Shown here: positions 1 to 9,265 of the stretch, piece by piece
How positions within the stretch are numbered: the stretch's first letter is position 1
Layout: every line of letters starts with the position of its first letter
Assembly (NCBI GenBank): GCA_949285935.1
Contig: CASEAH010000078.1
Span: 1 to 64,000 of the forward strand
DNA length: 64,000 bases
Reading direction: 5' to 3'
Source: an uncultured Oscillospiraceae bacterium
GTDB lineage: Bacteria > Bacillota > Clostridia > Oscillospirales > Ruminococcaceae
Made by a program: the position numbers and the translations under genes
The notes under the pieces: model-generated
The model's input: only the letters and a program-made list of their open reading frames with translations
Databases searched by the model: none
Told to the model about the DNA's origin: nothing

Positions 1-160
1 CACGGGTCTCACCGTTCAGGCTTTTGAGCAGCCTTGCCAGCTCGCTCAGTTCGCTGTCGGTGTGAAGCACCTCAAAGGGTGAGACTACCACCTCTCCAAA
101 AGGGCGCATGACTGCAATCGTGCTCTTGCCCTTCGAAACATCGATGCCAACGCAGTTCAT
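1..160 (-). CDS. IS110-family transposase, 5' part (runs off left edge)
   Basis: This is the N-terminal 53 codons of an IS110-family transposase, read leftward from the ATG at 160; the rest lies outside the window. The translation starts MNCVGIDVSKGKSTIAVMRP, the hallmark RuvC-like DEDD start of the family, with the first catalytic aspartate at residue 7. It continues through a typical FGEVVVSPFEV stretch and a Leu-rich helix. The start is supported by a GGAGGAATGTGA-type Shine-Dalgarno sequence just upstream. IS110 recombinases insert without terminal inverted repeats and are guided by a structured RNA from the element's own non-coding end. Whether the element is intact cannot be seen from here. 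Confidence 0.9.
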   Translation of the reverse strand, partial: MNCVGIDVSKGKSTIAVMRPFGEVVVSPFEVLHTDSELSELARLLKSLNGETR

Positions 161-365
161 TCACATTCCTCCAATACAACGAATCTGCAACCGGGTTCCA
201 TCTTTTCTCGCTGCCGATTCAATCTATTGGGTAACACGAACTCCCCGGTATCCGGTAGGCTCAACCTGCTTAAATCGAACGCTGCAACAAGAGGATGGCT
301 GACAGTCTTTCTTACGGACATTAAAGCCCAAGGAGTGGTTGGTCAGCCAGTTGCTCCTCTCATTG
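161..365 (-). ncRNA. Candidate IS110 bridge RNA / transposase 5' UTR
   Basis: This is non-coding DNA directly upstream of the transposase start. In IS110-group elements the bridge RNA is encoded in the end that forms the transposase 5' UTR, which is this position. The sequence folds: 290-303 pairs with 342-360, combining TGGCTGAC/GTCAGCCA and AGAGGA/TCCTCT arms with a 5-nt bulge at 350-354. This encloses a 38-nt loop (304-341), and further short inverted repeats follow toward the gene. The stem is seen in the sequence. The bridge-RNA role is inferred from element type and position, and the exact RNA ends are unknown. Confidence 0.45.
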
Positions 366-385
366 TAGCTTAGGCACGAGATGGA

Positions 386-416
386 AGGAAAGCCGGACTG
401 GCTGCACGGCTTTCCT
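386..416. terminator. Hairpin between the IS110 end and the XRE gene
   Basis: A perfect 10-bp inverted repeat, AGGAAAGCCG/CGGCTTTCCT (386-395 and 407-416), with an 11-nt loop. It is followed on the plus strand by AT-rich sequence but no clean T tract. It may be a leftover terminator from whatever gene preceded the XRE gene before the IS110 inserted, or part of the XRE leader. Confidence 0.4.
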
Positions 417-446
417 GTCCAAATTTATTGTAACAGGAGTGGTTGT

Positions 447-1082
447 ATGAACATAGCAGACAGGATACAACACTTAAGGAAATCAAAAGGAATTTCTCAG
501 GAAGAATTAGCTGATAAAATTGGAGTATCAAGGCAGGCGGTTTCTAAATGGGAAAGCGAACAAACCTCTCCCGACCTTGACAAAATTATCCTTATGAGTG
601 ATTTTTTTAATGTCACAACGGATTATCTGTTAAAAGGAATTGAACCGCTCCCGAAAGAGACAACGGCACCTAAAGATAAGCCCAATGGTAATATCTTTGC
701 CATTGTCGGAACGGCTTTTAACTTTATGGGCATTATTGTTTCGGCAATGATATGGTATGAAAAGCAGGTAGAGACTGCCACAGCAATTGGACTTATCTTT
801 GTTGTCATAGGATGCATGACTTATGGAATCGGTATGATTGTTTCTGATGAAGCGACCAAGCATAGGGCAAAGCAGACATTTTTTTCCATCAATGTTTGGA
901 CAATTACTTTTATACCGTTATCTATTGCTTACAATGTTTTAATGGGAGTTGGTGGAATTTCTCCATATCCCGTGATAAGAAATCCACTTGTCGGAATTGT
1001 GGCTTTCTGGATCATATATATCGGCATTGGAGGCTTTGTTGAGCTGAAAATTATAAAAAACAAAAAAGAGCATAATCAATAA
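447..1082 (+). CDS. XRE-family HTH regulator with C-terminal membrane domain
   Basis: 211 residues. Residues 1-65 form a Cro/CI-type helix-turn-helix (GISQEELADKIGVSRQAVSKWE, typical of Firmicute XRE regulators). After a short linker (about 70-80) come four hydrophobic stretches, so this is a membrane-anchored DNA-binding protein of the kind often found next to transporters or mobile DNA. The ATG at 447 is chosen because the HTH begins there and AGGAG lies 8 nt upstream; an in-frame ATG at 381 would only add hairpin sequence. The gene is markedly AT-rich and uses many Ile/Lys/Asn codons, unlike the GC-rich genes that follow. With the neighbouring IS110 this suggests horizontal acquisition. 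No target is apparent. Confidence 0.85.
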   Translation: MNIADRIQHLRKSKGISQEELADKIGVSRQAVSKWESEQTSPDLDKIILMSDFFNVTTDYLLKGIEPLPKETTAPKDKPNGNIFAIVGTAFNFMGIIVSAMIWYEKQVETATAIGLIFVVIGCMTYGIGMIVSDEATKHRAKQTFFSINVWTITFIPLSIAYNVLMGVGGISPYPVIRNPLVGIVAFWIIYIGIGGFVELKIIKNKKEHNQ

Positions 1083-1088
1083 ATATAT

Positions 1089-1118
1089 AAGAGGTGCCGC
1101 ATAGGAGCGGCACCTCTT
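1089..1118 (+). terminator. Rho-independent terminator after the XRE gene
   Basis: A 12-bp perfect inverted repeat AAGAGGTGCCGC/GCGGCACCTCTT (1089-1100 and 1107-1118) with a 6-nt loop and a following TTCTT tract, placed 7 nt after the XRE stop codon. It closes the presumed acquired segment. Confidence 0.85.
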
Positions 1119-1313
1119 TCTTCAGGAAAATCAGTCTCCAAAATCAAGCATCAAAAATATTTTTTTCTCTGTTTAACCGCATGATCCCTGCAAATACTAA
1201 CCGCGAAGCAAGCGCAGCGTCACACCGCAAGAAATAAAAGGAAAAGACTGGAAGAGAAAAGAAAAAAATCGAAGAAAAACGGCTTATAAGAAAGGAAAAC
1301 ACGGCTTTTTCCT

Positions 1314-1341
1314 TTGCAAGGAGGATATTTCGTGGTATAAT
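1314..1341 (+). promoter_or_regulatory. murA promoter (sigma-A type, extended -10)
   Basis: TTGCAA (1314-1319), a 16-bp spacer, and TATAAT (1336-1341) with an upstream TG (TGGTATAAT). It predicts a transcript starting near 1348 and a leader of about 145 nt before the murA TTG start. No known riboswitch was recognised in that leader. Confidence 0.75.
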
Positions 1342-1493
1342 ATTTGTCGTTAAAGAATAAGCGGTACAGCACCGCAATACAACTTCATGGGGCTGATGGG
1401 GGCTTTGGCTTGATTAGCCCATGATTTTTTGTGCCCTTGGGGCAGGGGGCAGCGGCCCCACGCATTTGGCGGATAAGAAGGAGCGTACCAGTT

Positions 1494-2777
1494 TTGAATA
1501 AATTGCTTGTTACCGGGGGACGGCCCCTGGGCGGTTCTGTTTGCATTGGTGGGGCAAAGAACGCCGCAGTGGCGATCATTCCGGCCACCATTTTGGCCCG
1601 GGGCAGATGTGTCCTGGACAACATTCCCAATGTCAATGATGTCACCCTCCAGCTGAAGATGCTTACCCAGATGGGCGCGCAGGTGGAGATGCTGTCACAG
1701 AAATCGGTTGCCATTGATACCACCCATATCACCCAGCCGGTGGTTCCCTACGATTTGGCGAAAAATATGCGTGCCAGCTACTATTTTATTGGTTCTTTGC
1801 TGGGGCGCTGCCATGAGGCCAGTGTATCCATGCCCGGTGGCTGCAACTTTGGCGTGCGGCCCATTGACCAGCATATCAAAGGCTTTGAAGCCATGGGAGC
1901 TGGGGTGGAAATTGAAAAGGGCATGATCAATGCCCGGGTGGATACTCTACGGGGCGCCCATATTTACTTTGATGTGGTCTCGGTAGGCGCTACCATCAAT
2001 GTCATGCTGGCGGCGGTCCGGGCCAAAGGGCTTACCATTTTGGAAAATGTGGCCAAGGAACCCCACATCGTGGATCTGGCCAACTTCCTTAATTGCATGG
2101 GCGCGGATGTCCGGGGCGCGGGCACCGATGTTATCAAGATCCACGGCGTGGATGTGATGCACGGTACCAGCTATGCCATTATCCCGGATCAGATCGAGGC
2201 CGGATCCTATATGGCCGCTGCGGTGGGCGCTGGCGGCGATGTGCGGATCCAGAATGTTATCCCCAAGCATCTGGAGCCTATCACCGCAAAGCTGCGGATG
2301 GCGGGGGCACAGATCGAAGAGGGGGACGACTGGCTGCGGGTAATCCGCAAAGGCCCTATTGGCAAGATCAATGTCAAAACCATGCCGCATCCGGGCTTTC
2401 CTACCGATATGCAGCCTCAGATGGCTGCGGTACTTTCCATGGCCCAGGGAACCAGCATTATTACCGAAGGAGTCTGGGACAACCGGTTCAAATATGTGGA
2501 CGAGCTCAACCGGCTGGGAGCCAGCATCACGGTGGACGGCAAAGTGGCCGTTATCACCGGGGTGGAGCAGCTGACCGGCGCGCCGGTCAAAGCCACCGAC
2601 CTGCGGGGCGGAGCGGCAATGATCATTGCCGGGCTGATGGCTTCCGGTACAGTGGAGATTGAAGACATTTACCACATTGAACGGGGATACGAAAATGTAG
2701 TGGAGAAATTTGCAGGGTTGGGAGCAGATATCCGACGGGTGACCCTCCCTGACAGTGTGCTCCCCAAGGCGCTGTAA
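1494..2777 (+). CDS. murA: UDP-N-acetylglucosamine 1-carboxyvinyltransferase (MurA)
   Basis: 427 residues, normal MurA length. It transfers enolpyruvate from PEP to UDP-GlcNAc, the first committed step of peptidoglycan synthesis, in the cytoplasm. The substrate-binding lysine is in GGAKNAA (K22), and the reactive cysteine sits in PGGCNFGVRP (Cys117), so the enzyme should be fosfomycin-sensitive. Repeated GAxI and TDMQPQM blocks match the EPT fold throughout. The chosen start is TTG at 1494: AAGGAG lies 10 nt upstream and MNKLLVTGG is the usual family N-terminus. The upstream in-frame ATG at 1431 lacks a ribosome-binding site and adds an unrelated tail. Confidence 0.95.
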   Translation: MNKLLVTGGRPLGGSVCIGGAKNAAVAIIPATILARGRCVLDNIPNVNDVTLQLKMLTQMGAQVEMLSQKSVAIDTTHITQPVVPYDLAKNMRASYYFIGSLLGRCHEASVSMPGGCNFGVRPIDQHIKGFEAMGAGVEIEKGMINARVDTLRGAHIYFDVVSVGATINVMLAAVRAKGLTILENVAKEPHIVDLANFLNCMGADVRGAGTDVIKIHGVDVMHGTSYAIIPDQIEAGSYMAAAVGAGGDVRIQNVIPKHLEPITAKLRMAGAQIEEGDDWLRVIRKGPIGKINVKTMPHPGFPTDMQPQMAAVLSMAQGTSIITEGVWDNRFKYVDELNRLGASITVDGKVAVITGVEQLTGAPVKATDLRGGAAMIIAGLMASGTVEIEDIYHIERGYENVVEKFAGLGADIRRVTLPDSVLPKAL

Positions 2778-2801
2778 TTTTTCCCAAACACGAGGCAAAA
2801 G

Positions 2802-2832
2802 GGGCCGTCCTTCGGCAGGACGGCCCTGTTTT
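2802..2832 (+). terminator. Terminator after murA
   Basis: GGGCCGTCC (2802-2810) pairs with GGACGGCCC (2818-2826) across a 7-nt loop and is followed by TGTTTTG. Confidence 0.85.
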
Positions 2833-2924
2833 GTTGGATTCTGACAAAACGACCCTTTGGCTCAGTGCGGATGGATGAAAAAAGTTTTGTCTCTCAGACG
2901 TTTATGATACAGGAGGAACAGCCT

Positions 2925-3710
2925 TTGATTCGTTTTTGTCCTCTTTTCAGCGGCAGCAGCGGAAATGCCGCCTACATATCCGCTCCGGGAGGAGCGATGC
3001 TGATCGATGCCGGGTGTTCTGCCCGCAGTACACTGGAAGCCCTCCGTTCTCTGGGAGCCGCCCCGGAAAAAATTGCGGGAATCCTGGTGACCCACGACCA
3101 TAACGACCATATTCGGGGATTACGGGTCCTGCAGAAGCGGCTGAAGGTACCGGTATATGCAGCGGCAGAAACGCTGGAAGCGGCAATACGGGCCGGGTGT
3201 GTGGAAGCGGATGCGGATTTACGGCCCCTGGAGGGTTCTGTGGAGGTGGCTGGGATGGAAGTGACTCCCTTTGATACACCCCACGACGCAGCCCACTCCC
3301 TGGGTTTCCGTATACAGGCGGGGGAGCGCGCCATCGGTTTCGCCACTGACCTGGGCCAGGTGACGGAAAGCATCTGGAGGCAGCTGCTGGGGTGTGATCT
3401 GGTGATGCTGGAAGCCAATTATGATGACCGCCTGCTGGCAGTTTCCCGATATCCTTATTACCTGAAGCAGCGCATCCGCTCAGGAACGGGCCATCTCTCC
3501 AATGGGGACAGCGGACGCTGTATTGCGGACCTGGCGCTGCGCGGCACAGCCCGGTTTGTAGTCGGTCACCTGAGCCAGGAGAACAACACGCCCCAATTGG
3601 CCTATCAGGCTGTGGAGACGGCTTTGTCAGAAGCAGGTCTGGCAGCTGGGCGGGACTACATATTGCAGGTGGCCCGCCGCAGTGAGCCCTCGGCACCGAT
3701 GGATTTTTGA
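2925..3710 (+). CDS. MBL-fold metallo-hydrolase, WalJ/YycJ type
   Basis: 261 residues of a metallo-beta-lactamase-fold hydrolase. The zinc-binding signature THDHNDH is at residues 56-62, and a later GHLSNGD block and VVGHLSQEN supply further ligands. The N-terminus CPLFSGSSGN is characteristic of the WalJ/YycJ family, putative nucleases or phosphodiesterases tied to cell-wall and division control in Firmicutes. The start is the TTG at 2925 with AGGAGG 8 nt upstream; the in-frame ATG at 2871 lacks such a site. Its place just after murA fits an envelope or DNA-maintenance role, but a terminator separates them, so it probably has its own promoter. The substrate is not established from sequence. 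Confidence 0.85.
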   Translation: MIRFCPLFSGSSGNAAYISAPGGAMLIDAGCSARSTLEALRSLGAAPEKIAGILVTHDHNDHIRGLRVLQKRLKVPVYAAAETLEAAIRAGCVEADADLRPLEGSVEVAGMEVTPFDTPHDAAHSLGFRIQAGERAIGFATDLGQVTESIWRQLLGCDLVMLEANYDDRLLAVSRYPYYLKQRIRSGTGHLSNGDSGRCIADLALRGTARFVVGHLSQENNTPQLAYQAVETALSEAGLAAGRDYILQVARRSEPSAPMDF

Positions 3711-4326
3711 ACAGTTGGGGCCAGGAGCAGAGCGGATGGCGGCAAAGTCTGAACCGGAGAAAATTTTTCTATGAGGCGGTCAAAAGAGAAGGATAAATTT
3801 TAAAAGCGCTTTGAAAGTAAAATTTTTACATAAAATACAGTTTGATCAGTGAAGATGGACCGTGACAAGCAGAAGAAGACATTTCCCTTTTGAAGGCGGA
3901 AAAGCAGAAAAGCCTGCCCCGATTTGCAGGGAGGCTTTGAAAATCGAACCGAGTATAATGTGGAAAAAATCTTGTCCGCAGCCCAAAAATGGAAAGGCCA
4001 ACCCAGGTTGCCCGATGAAGAAAGAGGGAGGAAGGTTCTCCGGCAAAATTAACAGAAAGGAACTTTTGCATAGGGGGAAGCAGGAAAAGGCCTGCCCCCA
4101 TACCCGGGCAGCAAAGAAAATAGTGGATTGCCGGGAGCGGGTCGGGGCGCGCCCCAAACAAAGCGCGCCCCGAAGATAGATGGCAGCGGGGAACGGCAGG
4201 AGGCTATTCACGGGCCGGAGCCACCCCCTGCCTGCGCCGCCTTGCTGTTTCTTCCCCTGTGACCATGGTATGCGAAGCTCCCCGATTGGGTACGGAGACC
4301 TTACCCCCGGCTTTTGCAAGACAGCG
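3711..4326. other. Intergenic region without a recognisable gene
   Basis: About 600 bp between the WalJ-like gene and the rny terminator. Short open frames occur on both strands, but none has a good ribosome-binding site or familiar product. A TATAAT-like box lies at 3954-3959 without a convincing -35. A structured RNA is possible but no family was recognised. Confidence 0.5.
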
Positions 4327-4365
4327 AAAACGTCCCTGTTTCCAGAAAGGAAACAGGGACGTTTT
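4327..4365. terminator. Bidirectional terminator downstream of rny
   Basis: A perfect 17-bp inverted repeat with a 5-nt loop (4327-4343 and 4349-4365; core CGTCCCTGTTTCC). T-rich sequence flanks it on both strands. It lies 22 nt past the rny stop codon. Confidence 0.9.
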
Positions 4366-4386
4366 TCTTCTAAGAACACGGGGAAA

Positions 4387-5955
4387 TTATTTTGCGTAAT
4401 CAATGGAACGGCTTTCACGGACCAGATGCACCTTGATCTGTCCGGGATACTCCATTTCGTCCTCGATGCGTTTGGCAATGTCCCGGGCCAGAATGACCAT
4501 ATCGTCATCGTTGACCACTTCCGGCTTGACCATGATCCGAATCTCGCGGCCAGCCTGGATGGCAAAGCAGTTATCCACACCAGCAAAGGAGTTGGCAATT
4601 TCCTCCAGCTTTTCCAGACGCTTGATGTAGTTTTCCAGGTTCTCCCGCCGGGCGCCGGGACGGGCAGCCGAAACGGCATCCGCCGCCTGCACAAGGGCGG
4701 CCACCAGGGTGCGGGGTTCCACATCGTTGTGGTGGGCCTCAATGGCGTGGATAATATCGGGATGTTCCTTGTACTTCCGGGCAAGATCCACGCCAATGGC
4801 GACATGGGAGCCTTCCATTTCATGGGTCATAGCCTTGCCGATATCATGCAGCAGACCGGCGCGGCGGGCGGAGGCAGTGTCCATGCCCAGCTCCGCGGCC
4901 ATGATGCCGGCAATCTGGGAAACCTCGATGGAGTGGTCCAGCACGTTCTGACCGTAGCTGGTTCGGTAACGCATCCGGCCCAGCAGCTTCATCAGCTCGG
5001 GATGGATGCCGTGAACGCCGGTTTCGATGACGGCCCGCTCGCCGTCGGCCTTGATTTTCTGTTCCACTTCCCGGGTGGCTTTTTCCACCGTTTCTTCGAT
5101 GCGGGCAGGATGGATGCGGCCGTCCTGGATCAGTTTTTCCAGAGACAGGCGAGCGATCTCGCGCCGGACAGGATCGTGGCTGGAAAGAGTGATGGCTTCA
5201 GGGGTATCGTCAATAATCAGGTCCACGCCGGTGAGGGTTTCCAAAGTGCGGATGTTGCGGCCTTCACGGCCAATGATCCGCCCCTTCATTTCATCATTGG
5301 GCAGAGGCACCACCGAAACAGTGACCTCGGAAACATGGTCGGCGGCGCAGCGCTGGATAGCCTGAGAAATGATCTCCCGGGCACGCTGATCCGATTCATC
5401 CTTGAGCCGCTGCTCAAACTGGGAGATCTTCACAGCCTTTTCATGGGTCAGCTCATCGTCCAGCTGAGAGAGGAGGTATTCCTTGGCTTGCTCCTCACTG
5501 TATCCGGAGATGCGCTCCAGCATTTCGAACTGGCGGGCTTTCACCAGCTCCGCCTCTTTCAGTTTGTCGTCCGCTTCCTTCAGCTTCTGTTGGAGAGCGT
5601 CCTCCTTTTTCTCCATATTTTCGCTTTTACGGTCCAGGTTTTCTTCCTTTTGCTGGAGACGGCGCTCCAGACGTTGAGCTTCGTTACGACGCTCCTTCAG
5701 TTCCTTTTCCGCGTCGTTTTTCATGCGGTAGATCTCGTCTTTTGCCTCAATGAGTGCTTCTTTTTTCTTGCTTTCCGCTGTCTTGATGGCGTCGCTTACC
5801 AGGCGCTTGGCCTCTTCTTCGGCCGAGCCCAGTTCTGCTTCTGCCACTTTCATTCTATACTTAACGCCCAGAAAAAAGGCAATTACAGCACCAACAGCAA
5901 ACGAAGCAAAGCCACAGATAACGAGGCGCAGCAGTTCGCTTGAATTCATGTTCAT
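4387..5955 (-). CDS. rny: Ribonuclease Y
   Basis: 522 residues, full length. RNase Y is the membrane-anchored endoribonuclease that starts bulk mRNA decay in Firmicutes. An N-terminal transmembrane helix (about 8-30) is followed by a long charged coiled coil (about 35-190, rich in Glu/Lys/Arg). Then come a KH RNA-binding domain ([10 protein letters not shown] near 224) and an HD domain whose metal site is LLHDIGKA near 370, with EAHHNDVEP further on. The start at 5955 has AAGGAGG about 15 nt upstream, a little long. The nearby second ATG (MNSS) would shift the start by two codons only. It stands alone, divergent from thrS, with its own terminator. Confidence 0.96.
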   Translation of the reverse strand: MNMNSSELLRLVICGFASFAVGAVIAFFLGVKYRMKVAEAELGSAEEEAKRLVSDAIKTAESKKKEALIEAKDEIYRMKNDAEKELKERRNEAQRLERRLQQKEENLDRKSENMEKKEDALQQKLKEADDKLKEAELVKARQFEMLERISGYSEEQAKEYLLSQLDDELTHEKAVKISQFEQRLKDESDQRAREIISQAIQRCAADHVSEVTVSVVPLPNDEMKGRIIGREGRNIRTLETLTGVDLIIDDTPEAITLSSHDPVRREIARLSLEKLIQDGRIHPARIEETVEKATREVEQKIKADGERAVIETGVHGIHPELMKLLGRMRYRTSYGQNVLDHSIEVSQIAGIMAAELGMDTASARRAGLLHDIGKAMTHEMEGSHVAIGVDLARKYKEHPDIIHAIEAHHNDVEPRTLVAALVQAADAVSAARPGARRENLENYIKRLEKLEEIANSFAGVDNCFAIQAGREIRIMVKPEVVNDDDMVILARDIAKRIEDEMEYPGQIKVHLVRESRSIDYAK

Positions 5956-6200
5956 TGGTTCGATCCTGGTCCTCCTTTACTAAAAATATTTTGCAGGGGT
6001 CACAAAGGTTTTTTTATGGAAATTGTACGAAAAATAGGAGAGGGTAAATGGTCAATTCAACTACAAATACCCATATTATTTTAAGGCGAAATGAACAGAA
6101 TGTCAAGAAATTTGTAGGATTCCCAAAGGAAGGGTTCTGGGGATCCGGGGTGGCAGTGAAAAAAATGTGCGCCGCAGGCGGCCGTGCCGTCGCAAAAGAG

Positions 6201-6229
6201 TTGACAAAGCCGGCATACCGTGCTAAAGT
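6201..6229 (+). promoter_or_regulatory. thrS promoter
   Basis: TTGACA (6201-6206), a 17-bp spacer, then TAAAGT (6224-6229) preceded by TG at 6221 (extended -10). It places the transcript start near 6236, at the head of the T-box leader. Confidence 0.8.
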
Positions 6230-6235
6230 GAAAGT

Positions 6236-6486
6236 CAAACAGACCATCTCGCTGACGGAGACGCCTGTTTTCCATGATTCCCCTGGCAGAGAGCCCCCGG
6301 CAGAGGCTGCAACCGGAGGCAGGGGCGGAAAGCGGGATACCACTCCTGAGTGCGGACGGAAAGCTTCGGCCCAACGCCCGCCGCTTTGGACAGCGTTACC
6401 ATCCTTTTGAGAGGCGTGCTTCGGCGCGCAATTCAGGTGGAACCGTGGAGCAAGACTTCACCCTGACGACAGGGCGGAGTCTTTTT
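6236..6486 (+). promoter_or_regulatory. T-box leader of thrS
   Basis: A tRNA-sensing T-box riboswitch. The conserved T-box core AGGTGGAACCGTGG (6435-6448) precedes a rho-independent terminator (AAGACTTCACCCTG pairing with CAGGGCGGAGTCTT, then TTTTTT, to 6486). An upstream stem-rich region from about 6240 represents stem I. A candidate threonine specifier ACC is at 6339-6341; that assignment is tentative. Uncharged tRNA-Thr would favour antitermination and raise thrS expression. Confidence 0.85.
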
Positions 6487-6550
6487 TGTTTTGCTTCGGC
6501 GGTGTGGTCCGGCTCAGGAAACAACCATTTTGGATATGGAGGAAAATGCT

Positions 6551-8491
6551 ATGATTAAAATTACTCTCAAAGGCGGTGCGGTGCGGGAATATGAAAGCCC
6601 CGTCACTGCTGCCGATGTAGCAAAAGATCTGGGCGCCGGCCTTTTCAAGGCGGCCTGCTCGGCCCGGGTGGACGGCGAGCATAAGGACCTGCGCACCCTG
6701 CTGGACCGGGACTGCACCCTGGAGATCCTCACCTTTGAAGACAAAGACGGATGCTGGACCTTCAACCATACTGCGTCCCATATCCTGGCCCAGGCGGTGA
6801 TGCGCCTTTTCCCCCAGGCCAAGTTTGCCATCGGTCCCGCCATTGACAACGGCTTTTACTACGATTTTGATGTGGAGACTCCCTTTACTGCCGAAGACCT
6901 GGAAAAAATTGAAGGAGAGATGGCAGCGATTATAAAGGAAGGCCTTCCCCTGGAGCGGTTTGAGCTGGACGCCGCCGCCGCGCTGGAGCTGATGAAGGAC
7001 CAGCCCTACAAGCAGGAGCTGATCCGGGAGCATGCGGACAAGGGAGAGAAAATCACCTTCTACCGGCAGGGAGACTTTACCGACCTGTGTGCCGGTCCCC
7101 ATCTGCTCTCTACCGCTCCGGTAAAGGCAGTAAAGCTGACCTCCTGCACCGGCGCTTACTGGCGGGGCAGCGAGAAGAACAAAATGCTTTCCCGGATCTA
7201 TGGCATCGCGTTTCCCAAGCGCAGCGAACTGGACGCCTACCTGGAGCGGCAGGCGGAGGCTCTGCGCCGGGACCATAACAAACTGGGTCGGGAACTGGAA
7301 TACTTTACCACTGTGGATGTGATCGGCCAGGGCCTGCCGGTGCTGCTGCCCAAGGGTGCCCGGGTTATCCAGATCCTGCAGCGGTGGATCGAGGACACCG
7401 AACAGAAGCGGGGCTATCTGCTGACCAAGACCCCCTTGATGGCCAAGCGGGAGCTTTATAAGATTTCCGGACACTGGGATCATTATCTGGACGGCATGTT
7501 CATTTTGGGCGACCCCCACGACGAAACCAAGGAGTGCTTTGCCCTGCGTCCCATGACCTGCCCCTTCCAGTATCAGGTGTTCCTCAACCGGCAGCGTTCC
7601 TACCGTGATCTGCCCATGCGGCTGGGTGAAACCTCCACCCTCTTCCGCAACGAGGACTCGGGCGAAATGCACGGCCTGATCCGGGTCCGCCAGTTTACCA
7701 TTTCCGAGGGGCATTTGATCCTCCGCCCGGAACAGTTGGAGGAGGAATTCCGCGGCTGCTTTGAACTGGCCAACTACTGCCTGGAGACCCTGGGCCTTAA
7801 GGAGGACTGCTCCTTCCGCTTCTCCCAGTGGGATCCTGCCAATCCCAACAACAAATACGAAGGCACGCCGGAGCAGTGGGAGCATGCCCAGGGCGTCATG
7901 AAGACCATTCTGGACGATTTGGGAATCAACTATGAGATCGGCATCGACGAGGCGGCCTTCTATGGTCCCAAGCTGGATATTCAGATCAAGAATGTCTTTG
8001 GCAAGGAAGACACCCTGATTACCATCCAGATTGATATGCTGCTGGCCGAAAAGTTCGGTATGGAGTATGTGGATGTGGACGGCACCAAAAAGCGCCCCTA
8101 TATCATCCACCGTACCTCTCTGGGCTGCTACGAGCGGACCCTGGCTCTGCTGATCGAAAAATACGCCGGCGCGCTGCCCACCTGGATGGCTCCCGTGCAG
8201 GTGAAGCTGCTGCCCATTGCGGACCGCCATCTGGACTATCTCTACCAGATTCAGAAGAAGCTGGAGGATGCCGGCATCCGCTGCGAGGTGGACGCCCGGA
8301 GCGAAAAAATCGGCTACAAGATCCGTCAGGCTCAGTTGGAAAAGGTTCCCTATATGCTGGTGGCAGGGGACAAGGACATTGAAAGCAGCACCATCTCTGT
8401 CCGCTCCCGCAAGGATGGCGACCGGGGAGCCATGTCTGTGGACGAATTCCTGGCCGGAATCCGGGAGGAAATTGATTCCCGGGCCAGATAA
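6551..8491 (+). CDS. thrS: Threonyl-tRNA synthetase
   Basis: 646 residues, full length for a class II ThrRS. It contains an N-terminal TGS domain (1-62) and the second additional (editing) domain, with HTASH at 73-77 and the downstream Cys of LTSCTGAYW. The catalytic core follows, with motif 2 in TSTLFRNEDSGEMHGLIRVRQF and motif 3 near YIIHRTSLGCYERTLALL, and then the anticodon-binding domain (about 540-646). The ATG at 6551 has GGAGG 8 nt upstream. Regulation by the T-box leader just upstream is clear. Confidence 0.97.
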   Translation: MIKITLKGGAVREYESPVTAADVAKDLGAGLFKAACSARVDGEHKDLRTLLDRDCTLEILTFEDKDGCWTFNHTASHILAQAVMRLFPQAKFAIGPAIDNGFYYDFDVETPFTAEDLEKIEGEMAAIIKEGLPLERFELDAAAALELMKDQPYKQELIREHADKGEKITFYRQGDFTDLCAGPHLLSTAPVKAVKLTSCTGAYWRGSEKNKMLSRIYGIAFPKRSELDAYLERQAEALRRDHNKLGRELEYFTTVDVIGQGLPVLLPKGARVIQILQRWIEDTEQKRGYLLTKTPLMAKRELYKISGHWDHYLDGMFILGDPHDETKECFALRPMTCPFQYQVFLNRQRSYRDLPMRLGETSTLFRNEDSGEMHGLIRVRQFTISEGHLILRPEQLEEEFRGCFELANYCLETLGLKEDCSFRFSQWDPANPNNKYEGTPEQWEHAQGVMKTILDDLGINYEIGIDEAAFYGPKLDIQIKNVFGKEDTLITIQIDMLLAEKFGMEYVDVDGTKKRPYIIHRTSLGCYERTLALLIEKYAGALPTWMAPVQVKLLPIADRHLDYLYQIQKKLEDAGIRCEVDARSEKIGYKIRQAQLEKVPYMLVAGDKDIESSTISVRSRKDGDRGAMSVDEFLAGIREEIDSRAR

Positions 8492-8534
8492 AAGGATTGC
8501 TGAAAAATTTCAGCCATCCACAGCCAAGAAGAAT

Positions 8535-8572
8535 AAAGCGGCGCACGCCCACAGGGCGTACGCCGCTTTCCT
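8535..8572 (+). terminator. Terminator after thrS
   Basis: AAAGCGGCG-CACGCCC pairs with GGGCG-TACGCCGCTTT around 8535-8569 with a short loop, followed by CCTGTTG. It lies 43 nt past the thrS stop. Confidence 0.8.
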
Positions 8573-9169
8573 GTTGTATGCTTTAGCGAAACGCCCCCCC
8601 AGCACGGCTGGAGGAAGTAAAAAGCTTTCGCTTCAAGCATGGAATGAAGGAAAAGAGAATCATAGCGATCTTTTTATGGCATAAGGGCAGAATTCATACG
8701 TTAAGTGCCCGTTTATGGACTGTGGGGCAGGCAATGCAAGCGGCAATCTTTCAGTGCATCTTGGGAGATTTGCCGGTACGATGCCCTTCCGGGGTTTACG
8801 CAAGTCTCCGGCTTGGTCGGGGGTCATGGCGGTATATTTTAAGTGGCAGACCCATGGAATCAACGCTTGCCGGGAGGGACATTTTTTGCCATATCCAGAG
8901 GCCGGTCCTGGGAAACTCCTGAGAACAAAAAGGGAAAAAAACGCCGTTTTTTCCTGAAACCACACCATCTTCCACCTTTTTTCACCCCGACATCAGGGGA
9001 GTTTAACATCAAGTTCACAAACAGGAGGGGGGGATGCGGTACAATGGAAGCAAGACACAGGCGGAGGCTATTCCCCATACCAAAGCGTACCTGCAAATCA
9101 GGGGAAGGATAGCCTTGCTTTGACGCGCCAGGGGAAAGCAAGGGGCGAAAAACGGAAAAATCCCCCGCC
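8573..9169. other. Intergenic region without a recognisable gene
   Basis: About 600 bp between the thrS terminator and the next promoter. Small frames on both strands lack ribosome-binding sites and recognisable products. No riboswitch or tRNA was recognised. Confidence 0.5.
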
Positions 9170-9198
9170 TTGCAATCCATTCCCCGGAACGGTATAAT
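9170..9198 (+). promoter_or_regulatory. Promoter of the M23 peptidase gene
   Basis: TTGCAA (9170-9175), 17 bp, TATAAT (9193-9198). The predicted transcript starts near 9205, about 60 nt before the ATG. Confidence 0.8.
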
Positions 9199-9265
9199 AA
9201 TTGCATGTATTTGTGTTGCCGGGACGGGCTTTTTGGCAGCCCGCCCCTTGGAAAGGAGCCACGGT

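Noticed and set aside
4180..5943. A 587-codon open frame on the plus strand opposite rny
   Set aside because: It is antisense to an unambiguous RNase Y gene, has no ribosome-binding site and its composition is a GC-rich shadow of the coding strand.
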